From assembly GCA_033807695.1 (NCBI GenBank), contig CM066307.1, positions 3,472,001 to 3,536,000 on the forward strand: 64,000 nucleotides of DNA, given 5' to 3'. Shown in pieces: positions 51,126 to 63,184 of the stretch. The notes below the pieces were generated by a model. That model made no database searches. It was given only the letters and a program-made list of their open reading frames with translations, and was not told the DNA's origin. Source of the stretch: Daedaleopsis sinensis (taxonomy: Eukaryota; Basidiomycota; Agaricomycetes; Polyporales; Polyporaceae). The position numbers were made by a program, and so were the translations under genes. Numbering within the stretch: position 1 is the stretch's first letter; every line of letters starts with the position of its first letter.

Positions 51126-52125
51126 TCCTCGTCCGGAGTCGGAAGGGAAGAAGTCTGCATCGTAGTCGGCCATCTACGGAATACTCACGGGAGCCACATT
51201 TCGGAACTGTGTGAACCGGCAAAGTGCCAACCGTGTAGGCCTGTAGGGACTGACTAATCTGCGCGAAAAGAAGTAGCTTAGAGATGTCGATGAACGAGAA
51301 TACAGCTACTGATCCCGTATTGTTCCCGTCTACCACTGTGTAGCTCCTTGCAGCTCTCACAGTCGCTTAATACGCACGATTGAACACCGATCGGTACGGT
51401 TACAAACCTAGCTAGTGCTGACGAATGCACCCTAAGCGCCCCTTCGGAACAAGTAACTTCGGTCTTCAGCGGGTCAACCACCTGGTCTGAGTCGTCCGAA
51501 ACCCCACCTGTGTGAGCGTGTGTGGGCCATGCATCTGATAGGTTGTTGCGATGATCTACATGCAGTATTCAGCGAAGAACGTCACCGTGGACGGTACTTT
51601 CCAAACGACGTGAGAGGTCAACAGCCTTTCCTGCCGAAGGGCAGAAGTGTGTACCGTATTAAGACACTTACATGTACAATGGCAATGTTGCAACACAGAA
51701 TGTTTTACGACTCTGGCGATGAATCCGATGTTGTTGTCACAATGCTCCCCATGACTGTGTGCTCGAGATGCCATCTCTTCGGATCGCGGCTGGGCAAATA
51801 GCATATTGAGCCAAGTTGCAAACCGTGGATGTCCTTGGGGTACGAGGTGGTACATGCGGTGCCGGAAGAAAAGTCAGCGGCCATCGTTCAACGTGTCCAA
51901 CATGCAGTGTGAGAAATCTTGATATAGTGCACTCCCCGATTGGGAACGGCAGGAGGGTTCAGCCGTGTCACGTGTGGCGGCCAGCAGGCGCCTCAGACTG
52001 CTGCAACTCCTCAATAAATTCAATCCCTCCTCCTCCCCTTAAGGTTTTATCTTCGAGTCAACCAGAACGGTCTTATTGCGCAAGGGGTTTTCGCGACCAA
52101 GTAGAATCCACTCATCTAGCAAAAT
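51126..52125. other. Intergenic stretch, no gene seen
   Basis: 1 kb without a convincing frame. Bases 51246-51272 (ACTGACTAATCTGCGCG then AAAAGAAGT) recur almost unchanged at 56024-56049. Confidence 0.45.
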
Positions 52126-53088
52126 ATGAGCATGGCGGCCCCCTCCGGAAAAATCAAGCAACTGTCTCGAAAGGTGCGGATCCGGGGCGACTCGGAGTCC
52201 GTCCATGGCATCTACCAAAAAACTGATAGATGGGGCGGTACCTCCTGACTCTCTTTGAAGTGCAATACATGCTATATAACCGGAGACAAGAAGGAGCTAT
52301 TTACCTGCTCCAGATGTAGGGTGTGTCGCCGAGAAGTGTCGCCGTCTCGCGGTTTTACAGTACTGACACGACTTCAAATGCTCTCAGTCGGTCACGTACT
52401 GCTCAAAAGAGTGCCAACGGGGCGATTGGAAGGTCTGTTCTCCCAGGATTGCTCCCCAACCGCCGCACCGATCCCCAGCTCACCTGCCCGCCAGAAACAC
52501 AAGCCGATCTGCGAGAACAACAGCGTGCTCGAGAGCCGGCTGAAGGCGCACGAGTCCACCCCGGGCGGGTTGCTCGACCGCCTCATGCTTGTGGACGGCA
52601 TCTCGCTCTACGAGCTCGACCAACGGCTCGAGAAGTGGGTCCGCTACCACAACACGACGCTTATGGCCGCGACGATACAGGCGCTCCGCCTCCCCGCGGA
52701 CCTCTCCCGCGCGCGCACGCACCTCCTCCACGTCACGCTCGTACCGCGCGGTCAGGCCGAGCACGGCGGGAGCCCGGGCAAGTTCTTCCGCGTCGCGGAC
52801 GCGGTCGTGATCGACGTCGAGGACGCGCTCGCGCGCGAGAGCCCGTGGCCGGAGTCGATCGTGCAGCTGCGCCAGGTCGGCGCGGAGATGGAGGGCAACG
52901 GGCGGGGCACGGTCGCGGCGGCGATGATCGAGTGCCCGCCACTCGCGGTGCAGACCGTGCCGTTCGGGTCGCTGACGAAACAGGCTCTGAGGAAGGAGTT
53001 GCTGCGGGAGACCTGGAAGTCGTTCTTCATGAGCCACATCGAGCAGGGGAAGCGTCCGAAGGTCTTTCTCGACCCCAAGGCGCGGTGA
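52126..53088 (+). CDS. MYND zinc-finger protein, copy A
   Basis: Four exons join in phase 0: MSMAAPSGKIKQLSRK; CNTCYITGDKKELFTCSRCR; SVTYCSKECQRGDWK; and KHKPICENNSVLESRLKAHE to the stop at 53088. Together the first three and the KHKPIC start make a full MYND finger (Cys pairs, YCSKECQ, W, H, C). The rest is an unknown domain with GGLLDRLMLVDGISLYELDQ, RLEKWVRYHNTTLMAATIQA, a THLLHVTLVPRG strand and ECPPLAVQTVPFGS. The same domain occurs in the decayed copy 4 kb downstream. About 247 residues. Probably a protein-interaction protein; function unknown. Confidence 0.85.
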
Positions 53089-53218
53089 TCATAGTGGACG
53101 TTGAACAGCAGCGGTTGAGATCTCAATGAGACGATTTGTATATGTATGTTGAAATCGAAACACGCGTCCTGAAGTGCGCGGTGAGTCACTACAGGCCAAG
53201 TGCGAGCGCAGGTGCTAC

Positions 53219-54352
53219 TCAGATGGAGAGGAAGTCGACCTCGTCCTCCACCAACACATCGAGGAACTTGAAGAAAGACGCCGCAGGGAACCCGACGACA
53301 TTCTGATAGTCTCCGTCCACCTTTCTGATGAGCATACCGCCGAGACCCTGAAGCGCGTCAGCTGCCGCAGACAAACGTAGCTAGCAAGAGCATACCTGTA
53401 TCGCGAAACCCCCCGCCCGATCGATGCCTTCGCCGCTCTCGACATACGCCTTTAGCACAGACTGATCGTTCTCCGCAAAATGCACGAGCGTGCGCTCTTC
53501 TATCGACCTGAACTCTGTGTTAGCGGCGTTTCAACAGCCCGTACAGGGCCGGAGGATATCTTATCTCACTTGATCTTGTATCCTGGTGCCTCGAGCACGG
53601 GGTAAACTGCCATGCGATCTGCATTGAGTATCGCAGGGATCGTACTTCAAGCGCGGGCAGCATACCAAGCGAGACACCGCTGACAACCTCGCAGATGCCG
53701 CCATTGAGGTCAAGCAGCATCCGCATGTTATCGTCCTTGTCCTTCGGCTTCTCGAGAATGTCCTGCGGCCCAGTGGGGGCATTCGGGTCATATGGCGTGC
53801 TCGACAGGTCGGGCGGCGGGTGCGTCAGCACCACAGTGTCCGCTAGGAGATGAGAAATGCGACGGTTAGTGACACGGGTATGATGTCTAGGGTAGAGACT
53901 GACCTGCAATGACCAGATCGGGAGCATCGTCAGGTTGTTCTGTCTGTGAAGACGTATCAAACGATATCCCTTCTTGAACGAGAGAACATGCGACTCGAAA
54001 GCTGACTCACTACCAGCCGCTCGTACACCTCCACGGCCTTGTGCGTCGCAGTGGCAACCGGATACTCGTGCGGATCCTGGAAGCCGCCGAATGGGAGTGT
54101 TTCCTCGAACGTCGAGGGCACGATCTCCGGTTCGAGGCCCTAAGGAATAGCATCAACATCAGGGCAAGAGAGACTCGGATGACGATGACGCACAAAAGTA
54201 CGCAGGATTTCCCTGCGACGCGGGCTGTTTGACGCCAGCACGACCCGTTTGCCCACCAGCTTCTGCACAGCGGCAATCTTGAGTGCATGCGGGAGCACAC
54301 AATTGTGGTCGGGCAGCGACACTTTGGGTTTCGAGCCGAAGAAGCTCATCAT
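53219..54352 (-). CDS. Maf-family nucleotide pyrophosphatase
   Basis: Starts MMSFFGSKPKVSLPDHNCVL, then the Maf signature GKRVVLASNSPRRREILRTF. Further exons read GLEPEIVPSTFEETLPFGGF, PVATATHKAVEVYERLV, PDLVIAADTVV (conserved Asp-Thr), the LEKPKDKDDNMRMLLDLNG motif with the conserved basic residues, ERTLVHFAENDQSVLKAYVE, EGIDRAGGFAIQGLGGMLI and VGFPAAAFFKFLDVL, ending DFLSI at 53219. Maf/ASMTL-type enzymes hydrolyse non-canonical or pyrimidine nucleoside triphosphates to monophosphates, a house-cleaning role in the cytosol. All signature parts are present over about six short exons. Confidence 0.9.
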
Positions 54353-55249
54353 CGCGATTCCTACTGCTGCACTGGATGCTGGACAAGAGATACAACCTTG
54401 TGATGATCTGCAAAGTTACAGTATCAGGTTGCTGCAGGTACGGCTCGTGCGCACAGAGATGGCGATCCTGCCAGTGGAGACTCGGAGAGGAACAGGCGTG
54501 GCACAGCCGCAGCGGCGCGTTACTACAGCCACACCGGCGCTCCACTTGTGAGCAATTCCATTTTTGGAACACTCAACGTGGTTGATAGAATTGTGGCGGA
54601 AAGCTCATCGCCAACAATCATGGAAGATTTGGGGCCTCCACACCGTGTTCGGAGAACTGATCAGAACAGACCAACCCTATTCTAATTTGAACTTGACCCA
54701 GACATAGCAAGCTGCACTAGTGCGGCCGGAAATAATACAAATCACCCAAATCAGCTTCCTCGATGGGCGCAGCGGCACGAACACCCTTCTCTGAAACGGC
54801 GAGAATAGGGCTCAACAACTTCTTATGAGTGAATATCAAGCCCAGACCCGACACCGCCGAGGCTAACCGACGCAGGGGCGTCCGAAAGCTCAGCTGGACA
54901 GCGCCCGACACCGAAGAGTTAGGATCGAAGCCTCCTACTGTGGATGCAGGCATCATGCTTATATAGGGCACGAGCAGGTGTGGTATCTTGACGCCCCTCT
55001 TGCGTCTACTCCACCACTTCCAACAGTCAGTGTTCACCCACTCGACTCTGTTCATTCCGTATTCCAGACGTCGTCTTCACTCTCCGAGCACCTCAGACCA
55101 ATACTTAACACTCGTTGAACCCCCAGGCTCTTATCGAGAGAGGTGAGCAGTACTTACATCCTTCTGTGGAGGCAAACGCTGACGAGCACCCCACAGCTCT
55201 CCCTACACCCCCAGACGGCACATCTATAGCGCATCGGCATCGACAGACC
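54353..55249. other. Intergenic stretch with one doubtful reading frame
   Basis: A single 112-codon frame on the reverse strand (54717-55055; MNRVEWVNTDCWKWWSRRKR, ending DLGDLYYFRPH) might be a small gene, but it has no domain and no paralogue here. A TTATATAGGG sequence at 54958-54967 could serve the rightward gene at 55250. Confidence 0.35.
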
Positions 55250-55660
55250 ATGTCAGACAAGGCCCAATACGCCCGCATCCACAACCGCGACTCCGTCCTC
55301 GGCGGCGCGAAGCACACGCCCCCGCCCTCCGAGTCGAGTCCCTCGCAATCGGATGCGCAGCCGCGGCCCTCGCTCCGCAAGAAAGTGAGCCGCGCGTTCG
55401 GCAACCTCGCGCGGCGCGCCTCGAGCGCGAGCCTCAAGGGCGAGCGGCGGGAGGCGACACCCCCACCGCCAGTGCCCCCGATCGAGCGGAAGGCGACGAC
55501 GTCCACCACCTCTTCTACGTCCTCTTCGTCGTCCCGGAACGTCGTAGCAGACCGTGCGTCGGAGAGGCGGGACACGTCCACCGCGAACGCCATCATTGCG
55601 TACTCGTACCCGGTATGGCGCGTCGACCCGGTCCTGGTCGGGTGCTTCGTGTGCTTGTAG
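55250..55660 (+). CDS. Small Ser/Pro/Arg-rich hypothetical protein
   Basis: A 136-residue frame from ATG 55250: MSDKAQYARIHNRDSVLGGA, a PPPSESSPSQSD linker, a basic amphipathic stretch RKKVSRAFGNLARRASSAS, a TTSTTSSTSSSSS run, and a hydrophobic end VDPVLVGCFVCL. The whole is strongly biased and probably disordered. The codon-biased GC-rich composition suggests coding, but no domain is known. The reverse strand is also open here, so strand choice rests on the start context and the tidy N-terminus. Confidence 0.45.
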   Translation: MSDKAQYARIHNRDSVLGGAKHTPPPSESSPSQSDAQPRPSLRKKVSRAFGNLARRASSASLKGERREATPPPPVPPIERKATTSTTSSTSSSSSRNVVADRASERRDTSTANAIIAYSYPVWRVDPVLVGCFVCL

Positions 55661-56461
55661 GCTGCTACAGGCGGGAGTCGGCGTGCCCGTGGGGCGGCTG
55701 ACGAGGGCCGGGTGAGAGGATGAGGCGATATGGATCCCAGTGAAGAGACGAGCTGAGACGGACCGACAGACGTGCCTGGCATTCCCGGAAGGAAGCTGAA
55801 TATCTATCTTGTTGGAGTCTGGATCACATGTAGCATATAACTTACTCGTCTCGTATCCTCCTTGCCTACACGTCGCGCACGTTCTATTGTGTGTGTGAGC
55901 ATTTGGCCAATGGGTAAGCTATCCAGAAGGATCGAGGTCAGGATTGTTTGATACTGTCAGACAGCCTCATGACGCAGGACTCACGCAAGGCGACACTCCG
56001 ACCCTGGCGACGTCATATTGAGACTGACTAATCTGCGCGGAAAGAAGTGAGCGAAGGTGACGGTCCGACAACTCATCCTTACGAGTCCACAAGGAGCGAT
56101 AGCGATGGGGACTTGTTGAGGACGCGTATGCGCTTATGACAAGCTCGGCTCAGCGCGGAGCAGCGTCCAACATAGCTTCATGGAGACATACCTGCAAGAG
56201 TGAGAAGTTGTGAAGATAGCGAGCTAATCGAAAGAGATAGTCAGCGATACATGTCGTTGGATAGAGTCAAAATGAAGCCAAGAACGATACTAGACCCTCG
56301 CCCTTCTACTATTTTAAGTTTAAGTACTGCTTTGAAGTACTAGATTGGCAGGCAGAATTCCTATCGTGAGCAGCTTCTGATCATCGTTAGTACGCGATGT
56401 ACATCCAAACGACAACTCACCTCTAACCTGAACCTCTTCGATATCTCAGCTATCAAGTCAA
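55661..56461. other. Intergenic stretch, no gene seen
   Basis: 800 bp. Holds the second copy of the ACTGACTAATCTGCGCG motif (56024 onward). The right end acts as 5' flank of the MYND pseudogene. Confidence 0.45.
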
Positions 56462-57785
56462 ATGGCTCCCTCTTCCAGCAAGAGTTCGAAGTATGTGACT
56501 CGCAAGGTATGGACTGACAGCTTGAACTTGGCTTGAACCACCGCGCATTGCGACTTCTTGATATTAATAACCTCCGGCCGCCTCTGCAGTGTAACAACTG
56601 TTACATTACCGGCGATAAAAAGGCACTCTTTGCGTGCTCTCAATGCAAGGTACGTTTGGTCCTGCGGGCAGGAGTGATCGTAACCGCTCAGCATCCACAC
56701 ACAGGCCATTCTATGCACGCTATACTCGGGCTGGGCGGAAGACGATGGTATTGAGCGCGCGGAAGCGGCGCGTGACCACCGACTCGGAGACCGCGTCGCC
56801 ACCGCTCTCTCGCGCGACCGGTGGGCCGAGCTCAAGCCGGCGGAAGCGAATGTGCCTAGTACATGAGATGTAGCTAAGAGGCTAGAGACTAAAAGAAAAG
56901 GGGAACGCGGCAGGGCGGGTGCAAAAAGAAAGCTCGACGTCGAGTACGAGCTACCGGGCGAGGAGGGGACGAGAGCTCACTGGGTGCGGAACCCAGTGAC
57001 TATATACCGGAGAGGACAAAGGATGCATTGTCCGGCGGGCGTGACGAGTAACGCTGCCATAGACCCTGGATAATAAACATTATCCAAAACAGAGATACTG
57101 CTTGAGAGAGTGCTAAAAGGCCGACTGGGAGGTACGCGTCAGGCTCCGCCACCCGTAGAGATCATCACATCGCTGACTCGTGAGGTTATGAAGAGCCATA
57201 AACCGCCCTGTCAAAACAACGGGAAGCTCGAGAGCGTCCTCAAGGCGCACTCGTCGAGCTCGAGCGGGCTGCTAGACCGCCTCATGCTTGTCGACGGCAT
57301 CTCGATCTACGAGCTTGACCAGCGACTGGAGAAATGGGTCCGCTTCCACAACACCAACCTCATGATCGCGACGATCCACGCGCTCCGCATCCCCGTCGAC
57401 GTCGCGCGCGCACACCCACCTCCTCCACGTCACGCTCGCGCCGCGCGGGCAGGATGAGCACGGAGGAAACGCCGCCAAGTTCTTCCGCGTGGTGGACGCC
57501 GTGGTGATTGAGGTCGAGGACGCGATGCGCCGCCCGAGCCCGTGGCCCAAGTCGGTGATGCAGCTGCGGACGATGACGGAGGGCGGAGAGAGGTCGGGCC
57601 ATGGCACGTCTACAGCGGCGATGGTCGAGTGCCGGCCGCTCGCGGTGCAGACCGTGCCGTTTGAGTCGCTGACGGAGAGGACGATGAGAAGCGAGTTCCA
57701 GGACGATAACTGGAAGGCGGCCCTCGTGGAGGAGGTCGAGGAGGGGAAAAGGGCGAGGTTGGTCAAGGCAACGGCGCCGCTGTGA
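56462..57785 (+). pseudogene. MYND zinc-finger protein, decayed copy B
   Basis: Paralogue of the gene at 52126. MAPSSSKSSKYVTRK and CNNCYITGDKKALFACSQCK match its first two exons. The third exon (about 57089-57130) reads YCLREC, stop, KADWE: CAA has become TAA. The gap before it is about 430 bp instead of about 55 bp, so extra DNA has been inserted. The last exon is similar (SGLLDRLMLVDGISIYELDQ, RLEKWVRFHNTNLMIATIHA) but loses frame at about 57410, where the GC-rich run is 2 bases shorter than in copy A. The other frame then carries FFRVVDAVVIEVEDAM to the end at 57785. Three independent defects make function unlikely. Confidence 0.82.
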
Positions 57786-58018
57786 CTATAGAATCATTTC
57801 AACTCCGATAAGTTGGTACACACTGGGTGCATCCCCAGATATCAAGCCCCTTGACACGATGCTAAGTCTCGGGATGCTTGCTGTGACATATGGCCCTACG
57901 CAGTCCGGACGTGTGTACCGTGTCCGACTCGGAGGGGCAGTATGCCGCGTGACCTACGGGGAAAAGTAAGTCAATGTTTAGTTCTGAAAGCTATCACGAA
58001 ACCTTTGTGCTCGCACCT

Positions 58019-58573
58019 CTAGTCACTGCTGCGGATGCGACGGGTCACATCGTACCACTTCGCACCTTGCCCCTCCACTCCTATGAATTCCTTCGCCCTT
58101 TTCACGACCTCCAGTTCCAATGGAGCATGGAGAGCCTCGTGCGAACTGTTGTCTTTGAAGACAAACATCCACGTCAACCGCCCGGGAAACGGGACCAAGA
58201 GCACGTTGCGCCCGAGACGTGGGACGTTAGGAATTTCCCAGTATAGCCTCGACGCCATGTAGTACATCGTGGAAAGCTCGCTGGAGTGAAGCTCGTTGCG
58301 AAGTTCCTCTGGCGATAGCTTCTCGCGCTCGCCAGGCTGAGAGTACTCGTCGTAGTATCTCTCTCCCCACCGGCGAAGACACTCCTCGTCGATCTGCACA
58401 GCCAAAGCACGGCTTACTTCCTTTCCCTGAGGAATCCAGCCAGTGAAACGACCATGGTGTGGGTATGTGCCGTTAGTGGACGAGTCGGTGGCCGAAGATA
58501 GGCTCGTGATCCAGCCTCTAGTTCCCGGAAGACAGTCGTTCCTACTAGCCGAAGAGGTAGACGAAGCAAACAT
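58019..58573 (-). CDS. Hypothetical protein, copy 1 of a local pair
   Basis: Reverse-strand frame reading MFASSTSSASRNDCLPGTRG from 58573, then GKEVSRALAVQIDEECLRRW, GERYYDEYSQPGEREKLSPE, ELSTMYYMASRLYWEIPNVP, NVLLVPFPGRLTWMFVFKDN and ending KWYDVTRRIRSSD. The frame is open further upstream (Met at 58751) but that part looks noncoding. The closing region is repeated, with amino-acid conservation, at the right edge of the window, which supports a real gene. No domain recognised. About 184 residues from this start. Confidence 0.6.
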   Translation of the reverse strand: MFASSTSSASRNDCLPGTRGWITSLSSATDSSTNGTYPHHGRFTGWIPQGKEVSRALAVQIDEECLRRWGERYYDEYSQPGEREKLSPEELRNELHSSELSTMYYMASRLYWEIPNVPRLGRNVLLVPFPGRLTWMFVFKDNSSHEALHAPLELEVVKRAKEFIGVEGQGAKWYDVTRRIRSSD

Positions 58574-59503
58574 TGTGAATATTGAGGGAGGGTGGACGAA
58601 GAAAGCAGTGAGAGCGCTACAAATATCCGCCCCATAAGGGCTAAGGCGATGACCTGGTTGGTTGACAAATCCATGACGAACCATCCGAGCCCTTCGCAAC
58701 CTCGAGTGTAATCCGTCGGGAACAGGGTGATGGTGGTGCAACGAGATGGCCATGGCGTGCGTGGAGGACGCGCTTCGTTCAACGGGCCTCAAGCGCGCAA
58801 TGGACGGGTGCTGTTATAGACGTATATCAAGCGTCCGCGAGTCAAGCGGCGGCTCCTCGATAGTTGGACTCGGATATAGTGGGGTAAGTACCCAAGCCCA
58901 CTGACTGCCAGTGACACTGATAGTACTATCACTGATACTTCAGATACACGAGGCTTTTGACAGCTTACATAGAATATCTTGATCTTTGACTCTCGGTGTG
59001 AGTCTATGATAACTAGCTTTAACGTAGAAGAGGGGAAGGAGAGTCATTCAATGGACAGCAGAATTAGCAGCCCCCCCGGATGGATCTGGACGTCGAGCAC
59101 GGTCGAGGAGGAGGAGGAGGAGGAGAAGGAGGAGGTGCATTGGCGCTTACACGCATACGGCCCTATACGGCCCGCTCCCACTCCATCCATGCCGCCGCCC
59201 CAGGCCGCCCCCGGCGCGCTGAAGTACGCCGTGATAACTCCTCCTTGTTGTCTTCATACTCTGCTGAGTTTCTCAGCTACTTCTGCTCGACTTAACTGCT
59301 CCGGGTTGTCTGGTGAAAGCTTCGAAGTTCGAACTGGTGGCACAAGCCGCGTGTGAGCAGACTAGCACACTTCTTCCGTGCACGCGACTGCGACGAACAC
59401 GACCCGTCTCGCAGGCGCGATCCTGGAAAGACACGAGGAGATACCTCTGCGACCGCTCGGTCACCCATCTCAACCCGCAAACCTCGACCTCGCGCGTTAC
59501 GCC
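58574..59503. other. Intergenic stretch between divergent genes
   Basis: 930 bp between the start of the unknown gene (-) and the phosphate transporter (+); it should contain both promoters. A (GGA)n-like run lies at about 59105-59137. No gene seen. Confidence 0.45.
59105..59137. repeat. GGA-rich microsatellite
   Basis: Run of GAGGAGGAGG-type triplets in the promoter side of the transporter gene. Confidence 0.65.
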
Positions 59504-62500
59504 ATGAAATTCAGGTACGGAGTCCATACTAGTACGGTCCCTATGCACATCGTGACCCTTCGACAGCTCTTCCTTGAAGTTCAACGCTGTAGCAGAGTGG
59601 TGGGACGAGTACATCGCGTGAGTGGCTCGTTAAGTCTGCGGGGCCTCTCTGACTCCTGGCAGGTATGAGGCTTTGAAGAAACACGTCTACCAGCTCGAGA
59701 AGCAGAAGGCCGGTCTTCAAGAGTCATATCATGACCTTGAAGCGAACGAGCGCACGTCTCTCATGGGCTCGTCGGGGGGCATGGGTGTATCCGAGGCAAG
59801 CACCGACGCGTTCTTCATACCGCTCCTCGACCGCGAGCTCCGCAAGATATGCATGTTCTACGAGATGGAGGAACAGCGGCTCTCGGACGACATTGCACTG
59901 CTTCAAGAAGAGGTGGAGCGGCAGGAGGCGAGCGGGCCGTATGCGGGGCACCAGTATCTGGACGAGGACGGGGACGAGGATGACGAGGAAGACGACGAGT
60001 TCGACATGCACAGCCCAGGAGTCAGTCGAGATAGGACGCAATCTCCGGCGCGGAGGAGGAGGCATTCGCGCTCACTGAGCAATGCGTCTGCGCTTGCGGG
60101 ACCATCAGGTATGTCTATTCTCCTCCTCCTTCTCCTCGCCAACGTCCACCCCACATCCCACACATACCGGACTTGTTCTGTCGGTCCAACTCTCTTCCCC
60201 GCAATACCCCACATCGGGGGCATTGGCCGTTGTAACTCCCGTCAACATTTTAGTTACATCGTGAGCATAATCCAAATGAGACCTTGGGGTCTCGTTCAAG
60301 AAATACGCTGGAAACATTGAAAATGCCACACGGTTTTTGTGTCACATCCTGGATACATTCTGAATATTGCGTGTAAACAGCATGTATCCAAAATGTGACG
60401 CCTTGGCAAAGCGAAGACACTTGGATTTTGCTCGCGATGCGTTCACAACGTAACGACTCGTAACATCGATTGATGTCCCCCGTGCCACAATATACCTACG
60501 AGCGTGCAACACCCTTGACTAAATGCCCATTCACCTACTGAATCATTCACATCGCAGGACCCAGACAGAAGCGAGATCGTGGCTACAGCGTTTCTTCAGA
60601 CGAGCACGAAGGATTGGAAGCAAGCGCCATGTCTCTCGACCCCAATGTCGACCAGCCAGGCGTCGGGCGTGGACCCAGCAAGTCTCCACTCGTAAGAGCG
60701 CGCGCGCTCGCGTCGAAGCTGAGGGATAGCATCATGTCGACGTCGAGCACTGGCCCGGAGACCGTCTGGACAGCGCAGAACAACTATGCGTGGGACATGC
60801 AGCTCCTCTTCAAGCGCAAGATCACGAACCTCTACGTGATGTCGACGTCGCTGCGCTCGTACGTCGAGCTGAACTACTCGGGCTTCCGCAAGATTCTGAA
60901 GAAGTACGTCGCTCGGCGGGTACACGCGACGTGTTGTTGACAGCGGCCCACAGGTACGACAAGGTTACGGAGAGCGACTTGCAGGACCGCTACTTGCACG
61001 GCGTCGTCGAGCAGGCGGGGCCTTTCCAGCAGGCCTCCAAGGACAAGCTGAACAACAAGATCTCCGCGCTCATCGAGCTGTACGCGCGCTGCGTCACGCA
61101 TGCGGACCCTGTCGAGGCACGACGCCAACTCAAGCTGCACCAGCGGGAGCACATCGCCTGGGAACGCGACACTGTCTGGCGGCAGATGATCAACCACGCA
61201 CGGCGCGGGGAGGACGGCGGGATCATGACCATGGGCGGCTCCCTCATCGTCGAGCCGGAGAAGGGGCTGCTGAACGTCCAGACCCCCGCGGGGCGCATCA
61301 AACTCACGACGAAACAGCTGTACCTGGTCGTTGCGGTTGCCGTGCTCTTCGTGCTACTGAATGTACAGGTCGTTCCGGGCGTGGAGGCGAACAAATGCTT
61401 CGCGATCTTGGTGTTCGCGACGATCATGTGGGCGACGGAGGCGATTCCGCTGTTCGTGACGTCGACGTTCATCCCGTTCCTGCTCGTCGTGCTGCGCGTC
61501 ATCCGCGATGGAGACGGCGACCCTCTCGAGCCGCCAGCAGCAACGAAGTGAGTGTTGAGCACTCCCCCCGCCTCATGACTGACTTCATTTCGCAGACACG
61601 TCTTCTCGGTCATGTTTTCCCCGACCATCATGCTCCTGATCGGAGGGTTCACCATCGCCTCTGCGCTGAGCAAGACAGCCATCGACCGCGTGCTCATCAC
61701 GCGTGTGCTCAGTCTCGCAGGAGAACGGCCGAGCACTGTCCTTCTCACTTTCATGTTTGTGGCGTGTTTCGCTAGCATGTGGATAAGCAATGTCGCCGCC
61801 CCGACTCTGTGCTTCACGCTCATCCAGGTACGTTTCTATCAGTACATTTCCGACATCACTCACAAACAAACTCGCGGCAACAGCCGATTCTGAGGACGCT
61901 TCCACCCAAGTCGTCATTCGCCCCATGCCTGATCGTACGCCGCTGCCACATTCTCGCATCTGACTGCGCTAACAGTAAGACATAGATCGGGATCGCGCTC
62001 GCAGCGAACATCGGCGGGCAGAGCTCGCCCATTTCGTCCCCGCAGAACCTGATCGCGATCGGGTACATGGACCCCCCGCTCGACTGGGGCTCCTGGTTCG
62101 CGGTCTCGCTCCCCGTCTCCGCGCTCTCGATCGTGTTCATCTGGCTGCTCCTGCTCGTGAGCTACCGCCCCGCGCGCTCGCCGACGGGCGACGGCGACAT
62201 CGAGATCAAGCCCCTGCGCGCCGCGCGCGAGCGGTTCTCCGCGAAGCAGTGGTGGGTCACGTTCGTGTGCCTCGCGACGATCGCGCTCTGGTGCGTCGCG
62301 CATTCGATCCAGGACGTCGTCGGGGATATGGGCGTGATCGCGATCATCCCCGTCGTCGCGTTCTTCTCCACGGGCGTGCTAAAGAAGGTGCGTGGGCGGT
62401 AGCGCACGTCGCGCGTCGGTCGATGCTCGTGCTGATACGCGGGACACTTCCCAGGATGACTTCGAGCAATTCCTGTGGACGGTCGTGTTCATCGCTATGG

Positions 62501-63184
62501 GCGGCATCGCGCTCGGGAACGGGGTGACGAACAGCGGGCTGCTGGAGGTGCTCGGCTCGCGCATCCGCACCATGATCTCGGACATGGAGCTCTACCCCGT
62601 CGTGCTCCTGCTCTCCGTCATCGTCCTGGTACGTATCCTTCATCTCGTCTCCCCTCCCTCCCTCGTGGGTCTTGCTCACTCTGCTCCGCCCGGGCGCGCG
62701 CAGGTCATCTCGACGTTCATCAGTCACACGATCGCGAGCGTGCTCCTCGTCCCGATCGCCAAGGAGGTCGGGCAGAACATGCCGCAGGATCACTCTAACC
62801 TGCTCATATTCATCACCGGCCTCATCTGCTCGGCGGGCATGGGCATGCCCGTCTCGGGGTTCCCAAACCAGACCGCGTACGTGCCGTCATCGTTTGTCTA
62901 CGATGTTTCCTGACGAGCTCTCGGCGTTTCACATGGGGCAGTGCGACGCAGGAGGACGAGATGGGCCAGCTGTACCTATCTAACGTCGACTTCCTCAAGA
63001 ACGGCGTCCCCGCGAGCATCATCGCGACGGTGGTCAGTGTTCGCGCTCGACGTGTCTCGTATCCCTTGCTCAACGTGCTGCGCAGGTCGTGTCCACTGTG
63101 GGCTATGTGCTGATGAAAGTCATCGGGTATGTGCTCCGTCCTCATCCTACCGATGCTATTCCTCACGCGTATTCTAGGCTTTGA
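59504..63184 (+). CDS. PHO91: SPX-domain phosphate transporter, Pho87/Pho90/Pho91 family
   Basis: About thirteen exons, roughly 880 residues. The N-terminus is an SPX domain: MKFSSSLKFNAVAEWWDEYI, YEALKKHVYQLEKQKAGLQE, FFIPLLDRELRKICMFYEME and LRSYVELNYSGFRKILKKYD, with an acidic insert. SPX binds inositol pyrophosphates and couples transport to phosphate status. The rest is a divalent-anion/Na+ symporter (SLC13-like) membrane part: LYLVVAVAVLFVLLNVQVVP, ILVFATIMWATEAIPLFVTS, FSPTIMLLIGGFTIASALSK, FVACFASMWISNVAAPTLCF, IGIALAANIGGQSSPISSPQ, VVFIAMGGIALGNGVTNSGL and LICSAGMGMPVSGFPNQTA. It ends VVSTVGYVLMKVIGL. Plasma-membrane or vacuolar location cannot be decided. One intron (60109-60558) is exceptionally long. 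Confidence 0.92.
60339..60400. repeat. Hairpin in the long intron of the phosphate transporter
   Basis: GTGTCACATCCTGGATACAT (60339-60358) and ATGTATCCAAAATGTGACGC (60381-60400) are inverted copies with a few mismatches. The intron is about 450 bp where all others are about 50-75 bp, so this may be a short transposon remnant. Confidence 0.55.

Noticed and set aside
54717..55055. 112-codon reverse-strand frame as a gene
   Set aside because: Single frame, no domain, no paralogue and no clear promoter. Mentioned only as doubtful in the intergenic entry.
55105..55782. Reverse-strand frame of 225 codons
   Set aside because: It overlaps the forward Ser/Pro-rich frame in GC-rich DNA, where antisense frames stay open by chance. 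The forward frame has the tidier start.
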